Notes: generated by a model from the letters alone, not told the origin. A DNA stretch of 64,000 bases from Parerythrobacter_A sp963761775 (GCA_963761775.1 CAVXIF010000002.1:1-64000); one strand, 5' to 3'. Numbered from the stretch's first letter, positions 43,978-53,850 are shown. Numbers and translations are program-made.

Positions 43978-45115
43978 ATGGAAGACCTGACAACCCGAAC
44001 CGAACAGGCGGTTGCCGCCATTGCCGCCGCGCCCGATGCCACGGTGCTGGATGCGTTGCGCGTGGAAGCCGTGGGCAAGCAGGGCTGGGTCAGCCAGTTG
44101 TTGAAAACGCTGGGCAAGATGACGCCGGACGAACGGCAGGCGCAAGCTCCCGCGATCCAGTCCGCCCGCGCCGCGATTGCCGGAGCGGTGGAGGCGCGCA
44201 AGGCCGGGCTGGACGCCGCCGAACTGGACCGCAGGCTGGCCACCGAAACGCTCGACCTGACACTGCCCGCGCCCGCGCGCCCAAGCGGCAGCATCCACCC
44301 CGTCAGCCAGGTGATGGACGAGCTGGCCGAGATTTTCGCCGACCTCGGTTTCGCCGTGAAAACCGGGCCGGAAATCGAGGACGACTGGCACAATTTCACC
44401 GCGCTCAACATGGATGAAAACCATCCCGCCCGCGCGATGCACGACACGTTCTATTTCCCCGACAAGGGGAACGAGGACGGGGCCTCAAGCAGCGAAGCGA
44501 TAGGCCGACAAAATCGCGCGATGCTGCTGAGAACACACACCTCGCCGGTGCAGATCCGCACCATGATGGCGCGAAGGCGGCCCGCTGCGCATCATTGCGC
44601 CGGGCCGCGTCTATCGCAGCGACAGCGACGCGACGCATACGCCGATGTTCCATCAGGTGGAGGGACTGGTCATCGACCGCGATATCCATCTCGGCCATCT
44701 CAAATGGACGCTGGAGACATTCCTCAAGGCCTTCTTCGAGCGCGACGATATCGTGTTGCGGCTGCGCCCGTCCTATTTCCCCTTCACCGAACCCAGCGTG
44801 GAGGTGGATGTCGGCTATCGCAAGGACGCCGGGCGGCGCATCGTCGGCGGCGACGGCAATGCCGAAGGGCATGACTGGATGGAGCTGCTCGGCAGCGGCA
44901 TGGTCAACGCCCGGGTGCTCGAATTTGCCGGTCTGGACGCGGACGAATGGCAGGGTTTTGCCTTCGGTGTCGGCGTGGACCGGCTGGCGATGCTGAAATA
45001 CGGGATGGACGACTTGCGCGCCTTTTTCGACGGGGATGCGCGCTGGATGGAGCATTACGGCTTCGATCCGCTGGCCGTGCCGACACTTTCTGCGGGCGTA
45101 GGGGACGCGCCATGA
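43978..45115 (+). CDS. pheS: Phenylalanyl-tRNA synthetase alpha subunit (one frame break)
   Basis: Reads as PheS across two frames: 43978 to about 44571, then on to TGA at 45115. One extra base in GGCGCGAAG (about 44569-44573) separates RTMMA from EGGPLRIIAPGRVYRSD; without it the protein has 378 residues. Class II motifs are present: motif 2 around RTHTSPVQIRTM and RIIAPGRVYRSDSDATHTPMFHQVEG, and motif 3 GFAFGVGVDRLAMLKYG. Before LLRTHTSP there is an unusual insert of about 15 residues (GASSSEAIGRQNRAM). The enzyme is essential, so the break is probably a read error. It overlaps pheT by four bases (ATGA). Confidence 0.9.
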
Positions 45116-47539
45116 AATTTTCGCTGACGTGGCTGAAAGACCACCTGGAAACAGATGCCGATGTCGCGACCATAGCGGCCAGGCTGAACGCGATCGGGCT
45201 GGAAGTCGAAGGGGTGGAAGACCCGGCACAGCGGCTCGCGGGCTTCCGCGTCGCCGAAGTGTTGACAGCCCGAAAGCATCCCGATGCGGACAAGCTGCAA
45301 GTGCTGTCGGTCGATGCCGGGGCCGAAGTGAACGGAGGGGAGCCGCTACAGGTCGTCTGCGGTGCGCCCAATGCGCGCGCCGGCATGAAGGGCGTGCTGG
45401 GCCTGCCCGGTGCGGTGGTGCCCGCCAATGGCATGGAACTGCGCAAATCCGCTATTCGCGGCGTCGAGTCCAATGGCATGATGTGTTCGGTGCGCGAGCT
45501 GGAGCTGGGCGACGAGCATGACGGCATCATCGAACTGCCCGCCGATGCGACCGTGGGCTACAGTTTCGCTGATTACAGCGGTTCCTCGCCCGTATTCGAC
45601 GTGGCGATCACGCCCAACCGGCCCGACTGCATGGGTGTGTACGGCATCGCGCGCGACCTTGCGGCAGCGGGCCTCGGCACGCTGAAACCGATTGCGGTGC
45701 CATCGTTCGACGAGGGCGCTGGGGACGCGCCCGATATCGCCATCGAGGATGCCGGGGGCTGCCCCGCTTTCTTCGCGCGTATCGTGCGCGGCGTGACCAA
45801 CGGCGCATCGCCCGACTGGCTGCAACAGCGGCTGGCGAGTGCGGGGCAGAAGCCGATTTCGCTGCTGGTCGACCTGACCAACTATCTGAGCCTCGCCTTC
45901 GGGCGTCCGGCGCATGTCTACGATCTGGCGAAGCTGCAAGGCACGCTGACGGCGCGCCGGGCGAAGGATGGCGAACAGGTCGAGGCGCTGAACGGCAAGA
46001 CCTATACGCTGAGCGACGACATGCTGGTGATCGCGGACGATGCCGGGGTACACGATATTGCGGGCATCATGGGCGGCGCAGCGTCCGGCTGCACGACGGA
46101 CACGACCGATGTGCTGATCGAAATCGCCTGGTTCGACCCGGCGACGATAGGCAGGACCGGACGACAGCTCGGCCTCGCCAGTGACGCGCGCACACGGTTC
46201 GAGCGGGGCGTCGATCCGGCGTTCCTCGACACCGGGCTGGACGTGCTGACCGGCATGATCGCGGAACTGGCGGGCGGCACCGTTTCCGCGCCGACGCGGC
46301 TGGGCAGCGCTCCCGATCGCACCGCGCATGGTCGCCTTCGACCCAGCGCTGACCGAGCGGCTGGGTGGCGTGACGATTGCGGAAGACGAGCAGGCTGCGA
46401 TCCTCGCCGCGCTCGACTTTGCCGTCACCCGCGACGCGATGCCTTGGCAGGTCGCGGTGCCACCGCGCCGCTTCGATATCGAAGGGCCTGCCGATCTGGT
46501 GGAAGAGTTGGTGCGGATATACGGGCTGGACCGGGTGGAAAGCGTGGCCTTGCCGCGCGCCGACGGTGTGGCCCGCCCCACCGCCAGCTCCGCGCAGAAG
46601 CAGGAGCGCCGTATCCGCCGCGCCGCCGCCGCGCGCGGGTTGCACGAGGCAGTGACGTGGTCCTTCCTGCCCGTATCCGATGCCGAGCATTTCGCCCCAG
46701 AAGGCCAGTCGCTGTGGGTGCTCGACAACCCGATCAGCGAGGATATGAAAGCGATGCAGCCTTCGCTCATCCCCGGCCTGCTGTCGGCGGCGAAACGCAA
46801 TGCCGATCGCGGAAAGCCTGGCTCGCGCCTGTTCGAAGTGGGGCGGCGGTATTTCCGCGCCAGGGATGGGTCGAGCGACGAAAAGCCAACGCTGGGGCTG
46901 GTGCTGGCGGGCGAGAAAACCCCGCGCGGCTGGGCCTCCGGCAAGGCCACCGGGTTCGACGCCTTCGATGCCAAGGCCGAAGCTGTGGCCCTGCTCGCCA
47001 GCGTCGGTGCGCCGGTTGCCAAGCTGATGGTGATGGCCGAAGAGGGGGGTGGCGCAGGTCCGCAATTCCACCCCGGCCAGTCGGGTACGCTGCGGCTCGG
47101 CCCGAAAAACATCCTCGCCCGCTTCGGTGCGCTGCACCCGCGCACGCTGGAGGCATTCGATATGGACGGACCGGTGGTCGCGGCAGAGATCTTCCTCGAC
47201 GCCATTCCTGTGAAGAAGGGTGGAAGCAGTTTCGCTCGCCCGCCCTTCGCACCGCCCGCTCTACAAGCGGTCACGCGCGATTTTGCGTTTCTCGTCGATA
47301 CCGGGATGGCGGCGGGCGACTTGCTGCGCGCGGTGCATGGCGCGGACAAGAACGCCATCGTCGATGCGCGCATTTTCGATGTGTTTGCCGGCGAGGGTGT
47401 GCCCGACGGCAGGAAGTCGCTGGCGCTGGAAGTAACGCTGCAACCGGGCGACAAGAGCTTCACCGAGGGGGATTTGAAGGCGATATCCGACAAGATCGTG
47501 GCCGCTGCGACGAAGAAGGGCGCGGAGTTGCGGGGGTAG
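45112..47539 (+). CDS. pheT: Phenylalanyl-tRNA synthetase beta subunit (one frame break)
   Basis: Begins MKFSLTWLKDHLETDADV, with the tRNA-binding domain at about 40-150 and B3/B4 domain AFFARIVRGVTNGASPDWLQQ; the B5 core begins VAFDPALTERLGG. The C-terminal anticodon-binding FDX domain ends FTEGDLKAISDKIVAAATKKG. The frame changes near 46312-46314, where a CCC should be CC; removing it gives GSAPIAPRMVAFDP and a total of 808 residues, the normal size. The break is therefore most likely a homopolymer overcall. The beta subunit pairs with PheS as an alpha2beta2 enzyme. Confidence 0.92.
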
Positions 47540-47548
47540 ACCCTCCCC

Positions 47549-47641
47549 CCGTTCGTCCTGAGCCTGTCGAAGGGCTGTTCTCATTTTTTGGCCCTGCTTT
47601 CGAAGAGAAGGACGGGGCTTCGACAAGCTCAGCCTGAACGG
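47549..47641. repeat. REP-like inverted repeat between pheT and prfC
   Basis: Left arm (47549-47573) includes GTTCGTCCTGAGCCTGTCGA and right arm (47617-47641) includes TCGACAAGCTCAGCCTGAAC; they pair over about 23 bases with few mismatches around a 43-base loop. This sequence type (CCTTCGACAGGCTCAGG on one strand) is a well-known dispersed repeat in many proteobacterial genomes, in line with a REP element mobilised by a RAYT transposase elsewhere. Confidence 0.82.
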
Positions 47642-47665
47642 GCTTATAATAATGGCGACTTACGT

Positions 47666-49207
47666 ATGACCCATAATTCACGGCGCACCTTCGCCATCAT
47701 CTCGCACCCCGATGCGGGCAAGACGACGCTGACCGAGAAGCTGCTGTTGCAGGGCGGGGCGATCCATCTGGCGGGGGAGGTCAAGGCACGCGGTGCAGCG
47801 CGGCGGGCGCGGTCGGACTGGATGAAGATCGAGCAGCAGCGCGGCATTTCCGTCACCAGCAGCGTGATGACGTTCGAGCGGCCCGATGCGGACGGCAATG
47901 TCATTACCTTCAACCTGCTCGACACGCCGGGGCATGAGGATTTCTCCGAAGATACCTATCGCACGCTGACGGCGGTCGACTCCGCCGTGATGGTGATCGA
48001 CGCCGCGAAAGGCATCGAGCCGCAGACCCGCAAGCTGTTCGAAGTGTGCCGCCTGCGCAACGTGCCGATCATCACCTTTGTCAACAAGGTGGATCGCGAG
48101 GGGCGGCCTGTCTTCGAATTGCTGGACGAGATTGCGGACATGCTGGCGCTGGATGTCAGCCCGCAGATGTTTCCCATCGGCATGGGCGGCGAGTTTCACG
48201 GTATCCTCGATTTCGCCACCGGCGCGGTCGCGGTGCCGGAGGGGCCGTCGAAAGAGTTTCAGGGGACACGCGAGACCGATTTCGACATCCCGCAACGCTT
48301 CGCTGAAAATGCCGAGCTGGCGCAGATCGGCTATCCCGAATTCGATCTCGACGCCTATCGCGCGGGCGACCTGACGCCGGTCTATTTCGGCAGTGCGCTG
48401 AAGAATTTCGGCGTGACCGAACTGATCGACGCCATCGCGCGCTTCGCCCCGCCGCCCCGCCCGCAGCCTGCTGGCGACAACCATATCGAACCCGGCCATG
48501 ATGAAGTGAGCGGCTTCATCTTCAAGGTGCAGGCCAATATGGACCCCAACCACCGCGACCGCATCGCTTTCATGCGGCAGGTGTCGGGCACGTTCAAACG
48601 CGGCATGAAACTGACGCCGAGCGGGCTGGGCAAGCCCATCGCCGTGCATTCGCCCATCCTGTTCTTCGCCCAGGACCGCGAGCTGGCCGATACCGCGCAA
48701 GCGGGCGACATCATCGGCATCCCGAACCACGGCACGCTGCGCGTCGGCGATACGCTGAGCGAGAAAAACCTTATCCGTTTCACCGGCCTGCCCAATTTCG
48801 CGCCGGAAATCTTGCGCCGGGTGCAGTTGAAAGACCCGACCAAAACGAAGCAGTTGCGCAAGGCGCTGGATGATCTGTCCGAAGAAGGCGTGATCCAGGT
48901 GTTCTATCCCGAAATCGGTGCGCAGCACATCGTCGGCGTCGTCGGGCAGTTGCAGCTGGAAGTGCTGATCTCGCGGCTGTCGGCGGAATACAAGGTGGAG
49001 GCGGCGCTGGAGGATTCGCCCTTCTCCACCGCGCGCTGGCTAAAAGGCGATGTGGCCAGGATCGACGCGTTCGAATCGATCAATCGCCCGAACCTGGCCC
49101 GCGATCGCGATGGCGATCTGGTGTTTATGGCAAAAAGCCCGTGGGACGTAAGCTACCAACAGGAAAAGAACCCGGACCTGACATTTTCGGCAACGAAAGA
49201 ACGCTGA
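47666..49207 (+). CDS. prfC: Peptide chain release factor 3
   Basis: A 513-residue translational GTPase that recycles RF1/RF2. G1 is SHPDAGKTTLTEK, G2 follows QRGISVTSSVMTF, G3 LDTPGHEDFSEDTYR, and G4 NKVDREGR, all intact; domain III has VGVVGQLQLEVLISRL and the end MAKSPWDVSYQQEKNPDLTF is typical. I choose ATG 47666 (MTHNSRRTF), since the upstream frame runs through the REP-like repeat. Single-gene unit; no strong ribosome binding site is visible. Confidence 0.95.
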   Translation: MTHNSRRTFAIISHPDAGKTTLTEKLLLQGGAIHLAGEVKARGAARRARSDWMKIEQQRGISVTSSVMTFERPDADGNVITFNLLDTPGHEDFSEDTYRTLTAVDSAVMVIDAAKGIEPQTRKLFEVCRLRNVPIITFVNKVDREGRPVFELLDEIADMLALDVSPQMFPIGMGGEFHGILDFATGAVAVPEGPSKEFQGTRETDFDIPQRFAENAELAQIGYPEFDLDAYRAGDLTPVYFGSALKNFGVTELIDAIARFAPPPRPQPAGDNHIEPGHDEVSGFIFKVQANMDPNHRDRIAFMRQVSGTFKRGMKLTPSGLGKPIAVHSPILFFAQDRELADTAQAGDIIGIPNHGTLRVGDTLSEKNLIRFTGLPNFAPEILRRVQLKDPTKTKQLRKALDDLSEEGVIQVFYPEIGAQHIVGVVGQLQLEVLISRLSAEYKVEAALEDSPFSTARWLKGDVARIDAFESINRPNLARDRDGDLVFMAKSPWDVSYQQEKNPDLTFSATKER

Positions 49208-49312
49208 TCGGGCTGCGGTCAATTTAAGCATTGCTTAACTTTTGGGCAGCGCAGCGATGGCAGCCCTGCTACCCATGCCTGCATACCGGGCATAATTCCG
49301 CCGACAGCCAGT

Positions 49313-49327
49313 TGGCACGCAGCTTGC
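49313..49327 (+). promoter_or_regulatory. Sigma-54 promoter of glnK-amtB
   Basis: TGGCAC, five bases, TTGC: an exact -24/-12 element, ending 47 bases before the glnK start. Sigma-54 promoters with NtrC control nitrogen-scavenging genes, so glnK-amtB should be induced under nitrogen limitation. NtrC-binding sites upstream are not obvious by eye. Confidence 0.88.
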
Positions 49328-49373
49328 AAGGCTCTCCCCGCCGGAAACTGTCCGGTGCTTCAAGGGGGGCACG

Positions 49374-49712
49374 ATGAAATACATCATCGCCATCATAAAA
49401 CCGTTCAAGCTGGACGAGGTGCAGGACGCGCTGGGCGCCATCGGCATCGCCGGAATGACCGTTTCCGAAGTGAAGGGTTTCGGACGGCAAAAAGGCCAGA
49501 CCGAGATTTATCGCGGGGCCGAATACACCACCAACATGCTTCCCAAAGTGAAGCTGGAAATTGCCGTGGCGGACGAAACCGCCGAGCAGGTGGTGGAAAC
49601 CATCACGCAAACCGCTGGCGCGCAGAATATCGGCGACGGGAAGATCTTCGTGGTGGAGCTTGCCGCTGCCGTCCGCATCCGTACCGGCGAAACCGGGGAG
49701 ACGGCATTGTGA
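49374..49712 (+). CDS. glnK: Nitrogen regulatory protein P-II
   Basis: A 112-residue trimeric signal protein. The N-terminus MKYIIAIIKPFKLDEVQDAL, the T-loop with uridylylation site Tyr51 (GQTEIYRGAEY) and the ATP/2-oxoglutarate-binding GDGKIFVVEL and RIRTGE are all standard. GGGGGGC precedes the ATG. Its pairing with amtB 29 bases downstream marks it as the GlnK paralogue that blocks the ammonium channel when nitrogen is plentiful. Confidence 0.96.
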   Translation: MKYIIAIIKPFKLDEVQDALGAIGIAGMTVSEVKGFGRQKGQTEIYRGAEYTTNMLPKVKLEIAVADETAEQVVETITQTAGAQNIGDGKIFVVELAAAVRIRTGETGETAL

Positions 49713-49741
49713 AACATCGCATTTCAACAGGGATATATCGG

Positions 49742-51091
49742 ATGAAACGGACCGCTGCCTATTTTTCTGCCGGGTCGGCAATGCTGCTGGCCGCGCCCGC
49801 GCTTGCAGCGCCCGCCGATCCGGAAGCTGCCGCTGCCGCCGCAGAGGCTGCTGTGGTTGCGGCCGGTACGGGATATATCTTCAACACCCTGCTGTTCCTG
49901 ATCGGTGGATTCCTGGTCATGTGGATGGCGGCCGGGTTCGCCATGCTGGAAGCCGGGCTGGTGCGCGGCAAGAATGTCAGCGTGCAGTGCCTGAAGAATA
50001 TCGGGCTGTATTCGATTGCGGGCCTGATGTTCTGGCTGGTCGGCTATTCCATCGCCTATCCCGGGTTTGCCAATGCGGCGACCGGCTATTTCGGCATTGC
50101 TGATTTTCCCTATGCCATGCAGGCCGTGGGCGAGGCCGATACGGATACCGGCTATTCGGTGGCATCGGACTGGTTTTTCCAGATGGTGTTCTGCGCCACC
50201 ACCGCCTCGATCGTGTCGGGCACGGTCGCGGAGCGGGTGAAGCTGGTGCCGTTCTTCATCTTCGTCACATTGCTGACCGGGTTCATCTATCCCGTCGTGG
50301 TATCGTGGGAATGGGGCGCCGGCTGGCTCGACAATATGGGCTTTTCCGATTTCGCCGGGTCCACGCTGGTCCACAGTACGGGCGGCTGGGCCGCGCTGAT
50401 GGGGGCGCTCATCATCGGTCCGCGGCTTGGCCGGTATGGCAAGGACGGCAAGATGGCCGTTTTCCCGGGGTCGAGCATTCCGCTCGCCACGCTGGGCACG
50501 TTTATCCTGTGGCTCGGCTGGTTCGGCTTCAATGGCGCATCGCAACTGGCGATGGGCACCATCGGCGATGTTTCGGATGTGTCGAAGATTTTCGTCAACA
50601 CCAACATGGCTGCGGCTGGCGGCGTCGTTACCGCGATCATCGCCACGCAGCTGCGTTACGGCAAGGCGGACACCACGATGGCGCTGAACGGCGCGCTGGC
50701 GGGGCTGGTGGCCATCACCGCAGAGCCGCTGACGCCGACCGTGGGGATGGCGATCCTTATCGGCGGCATAGGCGGGCTGTTGCCGGTGATCTTCGTGCCG
50801 ATCCTCGACAAGCTGAAGATCGACGACGTGGTCGGTGCGATCCCGGTCCACCTCGTCGCAGGCATCTGGGGTACGCTGGCCGTGCCGCTGACCAATACCG
50901 AAGTTCCGTTCCTCGCGCAGCTCACAGGCGTGGTGGCGACGGGCATCTTCGTCAGCGCCGCATCGGCTGTCATCTGGTTCGGGCTGAAGGCCGCGATGGG
51001 TGTGCGGCCGACCGAGGATGAAGAGCTGGCGGGCCTCGACATCAGCGAAACGGGTATCGAAGCCTATCCCGAATTCACCCGGACCACCTGA
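49742..51091 (+). CDS. amtB: Ammonium transporter
   Basis: A 449-residue channel with a signal peptide (MKRTAAYF to APALAAP) and eleven helices. The twin pore histidines are in STLVHSTGG and AIPVHLVAG, and the phenylalanine gate region (WFFQMVFCATTASIVSGTVAERV) is present. It imports ammonia/ammonium and is gated by GlnK. Co-transcribed with glnK from the sigma-54 promoter; a strong terminator follows. Confidence 0.96.
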   Translation: MKRTAAYFSAGSAMLLAAPALAAPADPEAAAAAAEAAVVAAGTGYIFNTLLFLIGGFLVMWMAAGFAMLEAGLVRGKNVSVQCLKNIGLYSIAGLMFWLVGYSIAYPGFANAATGYFGIADFPYAMQAVGEADTDTGYSVASDWFFQMVFCATTASIVSGTVAERVKLVPFFIFVTLLTGFIYPVVVSWEWGAGWLDNMGFSDFAGSTLVHSTGGWAALMGALIIGPRLGRYGKDGKMAVFPGSSIPLATLGTFILWLGWFGFNGASQLAMGTIGDVSDVSKIFVNTNMAAAGGVVTAIIATQLRYGKADTTMALNGALAGLVAITAEPLTPTVGMAILIGGIGGLLPVIFVPILDKLKIDDVVGAIPVHLVAGIWGTLAVPLTNTEVPFLAQLTGVVATGIFVSAASAVIWFGLKAAMGVRPTEDEELAGLDISETGIEAYPEFTRTT

Positions 51092-51167
51092 CACAACGCA
51101 ATACGGCGCGGTCTGGACAGGCCTGACCGCGCCGCACGATGTTCTTCCTGCGAACACCACCTTTAAC

Positions 51168-51202
51168 GGGCCGGGGCACTTGGTGCTCCGGCCCCTTTTT
51201 TC
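51168..51202 (+). terminator. Intrinsic terminator after amtB
   Basis: GC-rich arms GGGCCGGGGCAC and GTGCTCCGGCCCC with a TTG loop are followed by TTTTTT, a textbook terminator. A second, weaker hairpin (GCGCGGTC/GACCGCGC) lies at about 51108-51133 between the amtB stop and this one. Confidence 0.9.
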
Positions 51203-51205
51203 GGG

Positions 51206-51253
51206 TTACTCCGCCGCCATCACGAAGTCGGCACAGCGTTCGCCGATCATGAT
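51206..51253 (-). pseudogene. Duplicated 3' tail of a GMC oxidoreductase gene
   Basis: Forty-eight minus-strand bases encode IMIGERCADFVMAAE plus TAA, matching the last 15 residues of the intact GMC gene at 51291-51341 but with several silent differences (for example GAAGTCGGCACA against GAAATCCGCGCA). The changes are mainly at third codon positions, so this is an older homologous copy or a remnant of a second GMC gene, not an assembly echo. Nothing of the remaining gene survives. Confidence 0.72.
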
Positions 51254-51290
51254 ACCCCGTGGCCGGACGGCCACCAACAGGGAGCCAGTA

Positions 51291-52886
51291 TCATTCCGCG
51301 GCCATCACGAAATCCGCGCAGCGTTCGCCGATCATGATACTGGGCGCGTTGGTGTTGCCGCTGACGATCTTGGGCATCACGCTGGCATCTGCGATCCACA
51401 GTCCCTCCACGCCGTTGGCGCGCAGTTTGGTATCGACCACGGCACCGGCGTCGCTCCCCATGCGGCAGGTGCCGACCGGGTGATAGACGGTGTCGGCGCG
51501 GTTGCGGATGAGGGCGTCCAGCGCGGCATCGTCCTGCAGATCGACCGGATTGCGGTCGGTTGGGTCGTAATCGGCCAGCGGTGGCGCGTCGGCGATCCGG
51601 TGCGACAGGCGCACGCCCGCGCGCAGCGTGGCGATATCGCGATCGTCGTCGAGGAAGTTGGGGTCGATACGCGGGGCGTCCGCCGCATCGGCGCTGTTGA
51701 GGCGCACGGTGCCGCGCGATTCGGGACGCAGCACGCACGCGTGGAGCGAGAAGCCGTGCCCCTTTACCTTTTCGCGCCCGTGATCTTCCAGCAGCGCGGG
51801 CACGAAATGCCATTGCACGTCAGGTGCGGGTGCATCGTCCATCACGCGCCAGAATCCGCCGGCTTCTGCATAAGGTGTCGTCATGATGCCGGTGCGATGA
51901 CGGCGATGTTCCAGCATCGCGGCGACCATCCGCTTCGTGCCGGCCAGGCTGTCGCCGATGGGGTCGGTCGATTCGGTCGCCCAGCTGGATACGTAATCGA
52001 TGTGGTCCTGCAGGTTTTCGCCGACTTCGCCGCTGTCGCAGACGACGTCGATGCCGTGATCCTTCAGATGCGCTGCGGGGCCGATGCCGCTGGTCATCAG
52101 GATTTGCGGGCTGTTGAACGCGCCCGCGCTGAGGATAACACCGCCGCCGCCGGGGCCGCCTGCATGGATGGTTTCTGTCTGCTTGCCTTTCCTAAGCACC
52201 GCGCCGGTGACGCGTCCATTCTCGATCACCAGCCGCTCGACCAGCGTATTGGTGCGGATGTCGATATTGCCCTGGTCGCGGATCGGCTCGACATAGGCGC
52301 GTGCGGCAGACCAGCGTTCGCCCTTGTGCTGCGTTACCTGATAAATGCCGAATCCGGCCTGTTCGGCCCCGTTGAAATCATCCGTGCCGCGCAGTTGCAG
52401 CGCCTCGGCACTGGCGACGAACGCGCGGCTGGTGGGGTTGGTGTGGTTCTGGTTCGACACGAACAGCGGACCGCCATCGCCATGATAGTCGTCCGCGCCG
52501 CGTTCATTGCCTTCGGCCTTTTTGAACCACGGCAACACGTCTTCATAGGCCCAGCCATCGCAGCCCATCTCCGCCCAGTTGTCGTAATCCCAGGCATTGC
52601 CGCGAATATAGATCATGGCGTTGATCGCGCTCGATCCGCCAAGTCCCTTGCCGCGTGGCTGGTAGCCGATGCGCCCGTTCAGCCCTTTTTGCGCGACGGT
52701 GTCGTAGCGGTAATTGGAACTGCCGCGCAGGAACGGCATGAAGCCGGGTGTCTTGATAAGGAAGTTGTTGTTGCGCCCGCCCGCCTCGACCAGACACACG
52801 CGCCGCGTGCCGTCCACGGCCAGGCGTCCTGCCACCGCGCTGCCCGCACTGCCGCCGCCGATAACGATATAGTCGTAATGTGCCAT
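51291..52886 (-). CDS. GMC-family oxidoreductase (choline/alcohol dehydrogenase type)
   Basis: A 531-residue FAD enzyme. The dinucleotide fold starts at YDYIVIGGGSAGSAVAGRL, GMC signature 1 appears as PRGKGLGGSSAINAMIYIRG, signature 2 as GAFNSPQILMTSGIG, and the catalytic His region as VYHPVGTCRMG with an Asn later (GNTNAPSIMIGERCADF). Such enzymes oxidise choline, aliphatic or polyethylene-glycol alcohols in the cytoplasm or at the membrane. The neighbour encodes a fatty-acid hydroxylase-type protein, which fits alkanol metabolism. Exact substrate unknown. Confidence 0.92.
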   Translation of the reverse strand: MAHYDYIVIGGGSAGSAVAGRLAVDGTRRVCLVEAGGRNNNFLIKTPGFMPFLRGSSNYRYDTVAQKGLNGRIGYQPRGKGLGGSSAINAMIYIRGNAWDYDNWAEMGCDGWAYEDVLPWFKKAEGNERGADDYHGDGGPLFVSNQNHTNPTSRAFVASAEALQLRGTDDFNGAEQAGFGIYQVTQHKGERWSAARAYVEPIRDQGNIDIRTNTLVERLVIENGRVTGAVLRKGKQTETIHAGGPGGGGVILSAGAFNSPQILMTSGIGPAAHLKDHGIDVVCDSGEVGENLQDHIDYVSSWATESTDPIGDSLAGTKRMVAAMLEHRRHRTGIMTTPYAEAGGFWRVMDDAPAPDVQWHFVPALLEDHGREKVKGHGFSLHACVLRPESRGTVRLNSADAADAPRIDPNFLDDDRDIATLRAGVRLSHRIADAPPLADYDPTDRNPVDLQDDAALDALIRNRADTVYHPVGTCRMGSDAGAVVDTKLRANGVEGLWIADASVMPKIVSGNTNAPSIMIGERCADFVMAAE

Positions 52887-52935
52887 GCCTCGTTCTCCCG
52901 TTTGCGCGGGAGGCTAGGCAGCTTGGCGTATAGTT

Positions 52936-53850
52936 TCAATCGCTTCCGTGCTGCTGCGGATTTCGGGCCTGCCATTCGGCGCGCAGCATGTCGGAGGTCT
53001 GGCGGCTGTTATCGTGCGTCCAGCCGGGCGGGCGCACCAGATAGTCCAGCTTGTGCCGCCACGGTGCGCGCGCGATATCGTGCACCATGCCGATCCACTC
53101 GTGGAACACCGCCCATAGCAGGTTGAAACTGCCCAGCTGGCGCACGATGCCGTAGCGGATCTGCTCTTCGCCGGGACGCTCGGCCTCGAAGGTGCCGAAC
53201 AGGCGGTCCCACACGATGAAGACACCGGCATAGTTGCGGTCGAGATAACGCGGATTGGTGGCGTGGTGGACGCGGTGATGGCTGGGCGTGTTCATCACCG
53301 CCTCGAACCAGCGCGGCATGCGCCCGATGGCCTCGGTGTGGATCCAGAACTGGTAGATCAGGTTCAGCCCGTGGCAGATCGCGATCATCACCGGGTGGAA
53401 GCCGATCAGCACCAGCGGCAGCGTAAAAGCGAAGCCAAGCGTAAACGCCCCGGTCCAGCTTTGCCGTAGCGCCGTGCTGAGATTGTAATGCTGGCTGGAA
53501 TGGTGGTTCACATGGCTCGCCCAGAACCAGCGCACGCGATGCCCGGCGCGATGGACCCAGTAATAGGCAAGATCGTCCAGTACGAAGCACACCGGCCATG
53601 CCAGCCACGCCCAGCCACCGGTCACGGGGATATCGAAGGCGCGGTATTCGTACAGCGCCAGAAACATCAGAAGGAACAGGCCGCCGAACGCCGCACCCGC
53701 CACCGTGCTGCCCAGGCCGAACAGCAGGCTGGTCAGCGTATCGCGCGCTTCATAGCTTTCGGGACGCTTGCGCCAGGCCCATACCAGTTCGGCCAGTATC
53801 AGCGCAACGAACAGCGGCACGGCAAGCTCGGTGGGAGAAAAATCAGGCAT
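52936..53850 (-). CDS. Fatty-acid hydroxylase/sterol desaturase family membrane protein
   Basis: A 304-residue membrane di-iron enzyme. The histidine clusters of the family are complete: HRAGH, HVNHHSSQHYN and HRVHHATNPRYLDRNY, with four hydrophobic segments around them (about 7-25, 48-68, 80-95 and 150-170). Family members hydroxylate or desaturate lipids and carotenoid-like substrates. It overlaps the next minus-strand gene by eight bases and precedes the GMC gene, suggesting a lipid-alcohol pathway. Confidence 0.9.
   Translation of the reverse strand: MPDFSPTELAVPLFVALILAELVWAWRKRPESYEARDTLTSLLFGLGSTVAGAAFGGLFLLMFLALYEYRAFDIPVTGGWAWLAWPVCFVLDDLAYYWVHRAGHRVRWFWASHVNHHSSQHYNLSTALRQSWTGAFTLGFAFTLPLVLIGFHPVMIAICHGLNLIYQFWIHTEAIGRMPRWFEAVMNTPSHHRVHHATNPRYLDRNYAGVFIVWDRLFGTFEAERPGEEQIRYGIVRQLGSFNLLWAVFHEWIGMVHDIARAPWRHKLDYLVRPPGWTHDNSRQTSDMLRAEWQARNPQQHGSD

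Noticed and set aside
45346..47493. Minus-strand open frame of 715 residues
   Set aside because: Antisense to pheT; low-complexity Ser/Arg/Ala text with no domain.
47678..48928. Minus-strand open frame of 416 residues
   Set aside because: Antisense shadow of prfC, rich in His, Arg and Gln as expected for reversed high-GC codons.
49724..51160. Minus-strand open frame of 478 residues
   Set aside because: Antisense to amtB with no recognisable motif; the amtB product is certain.
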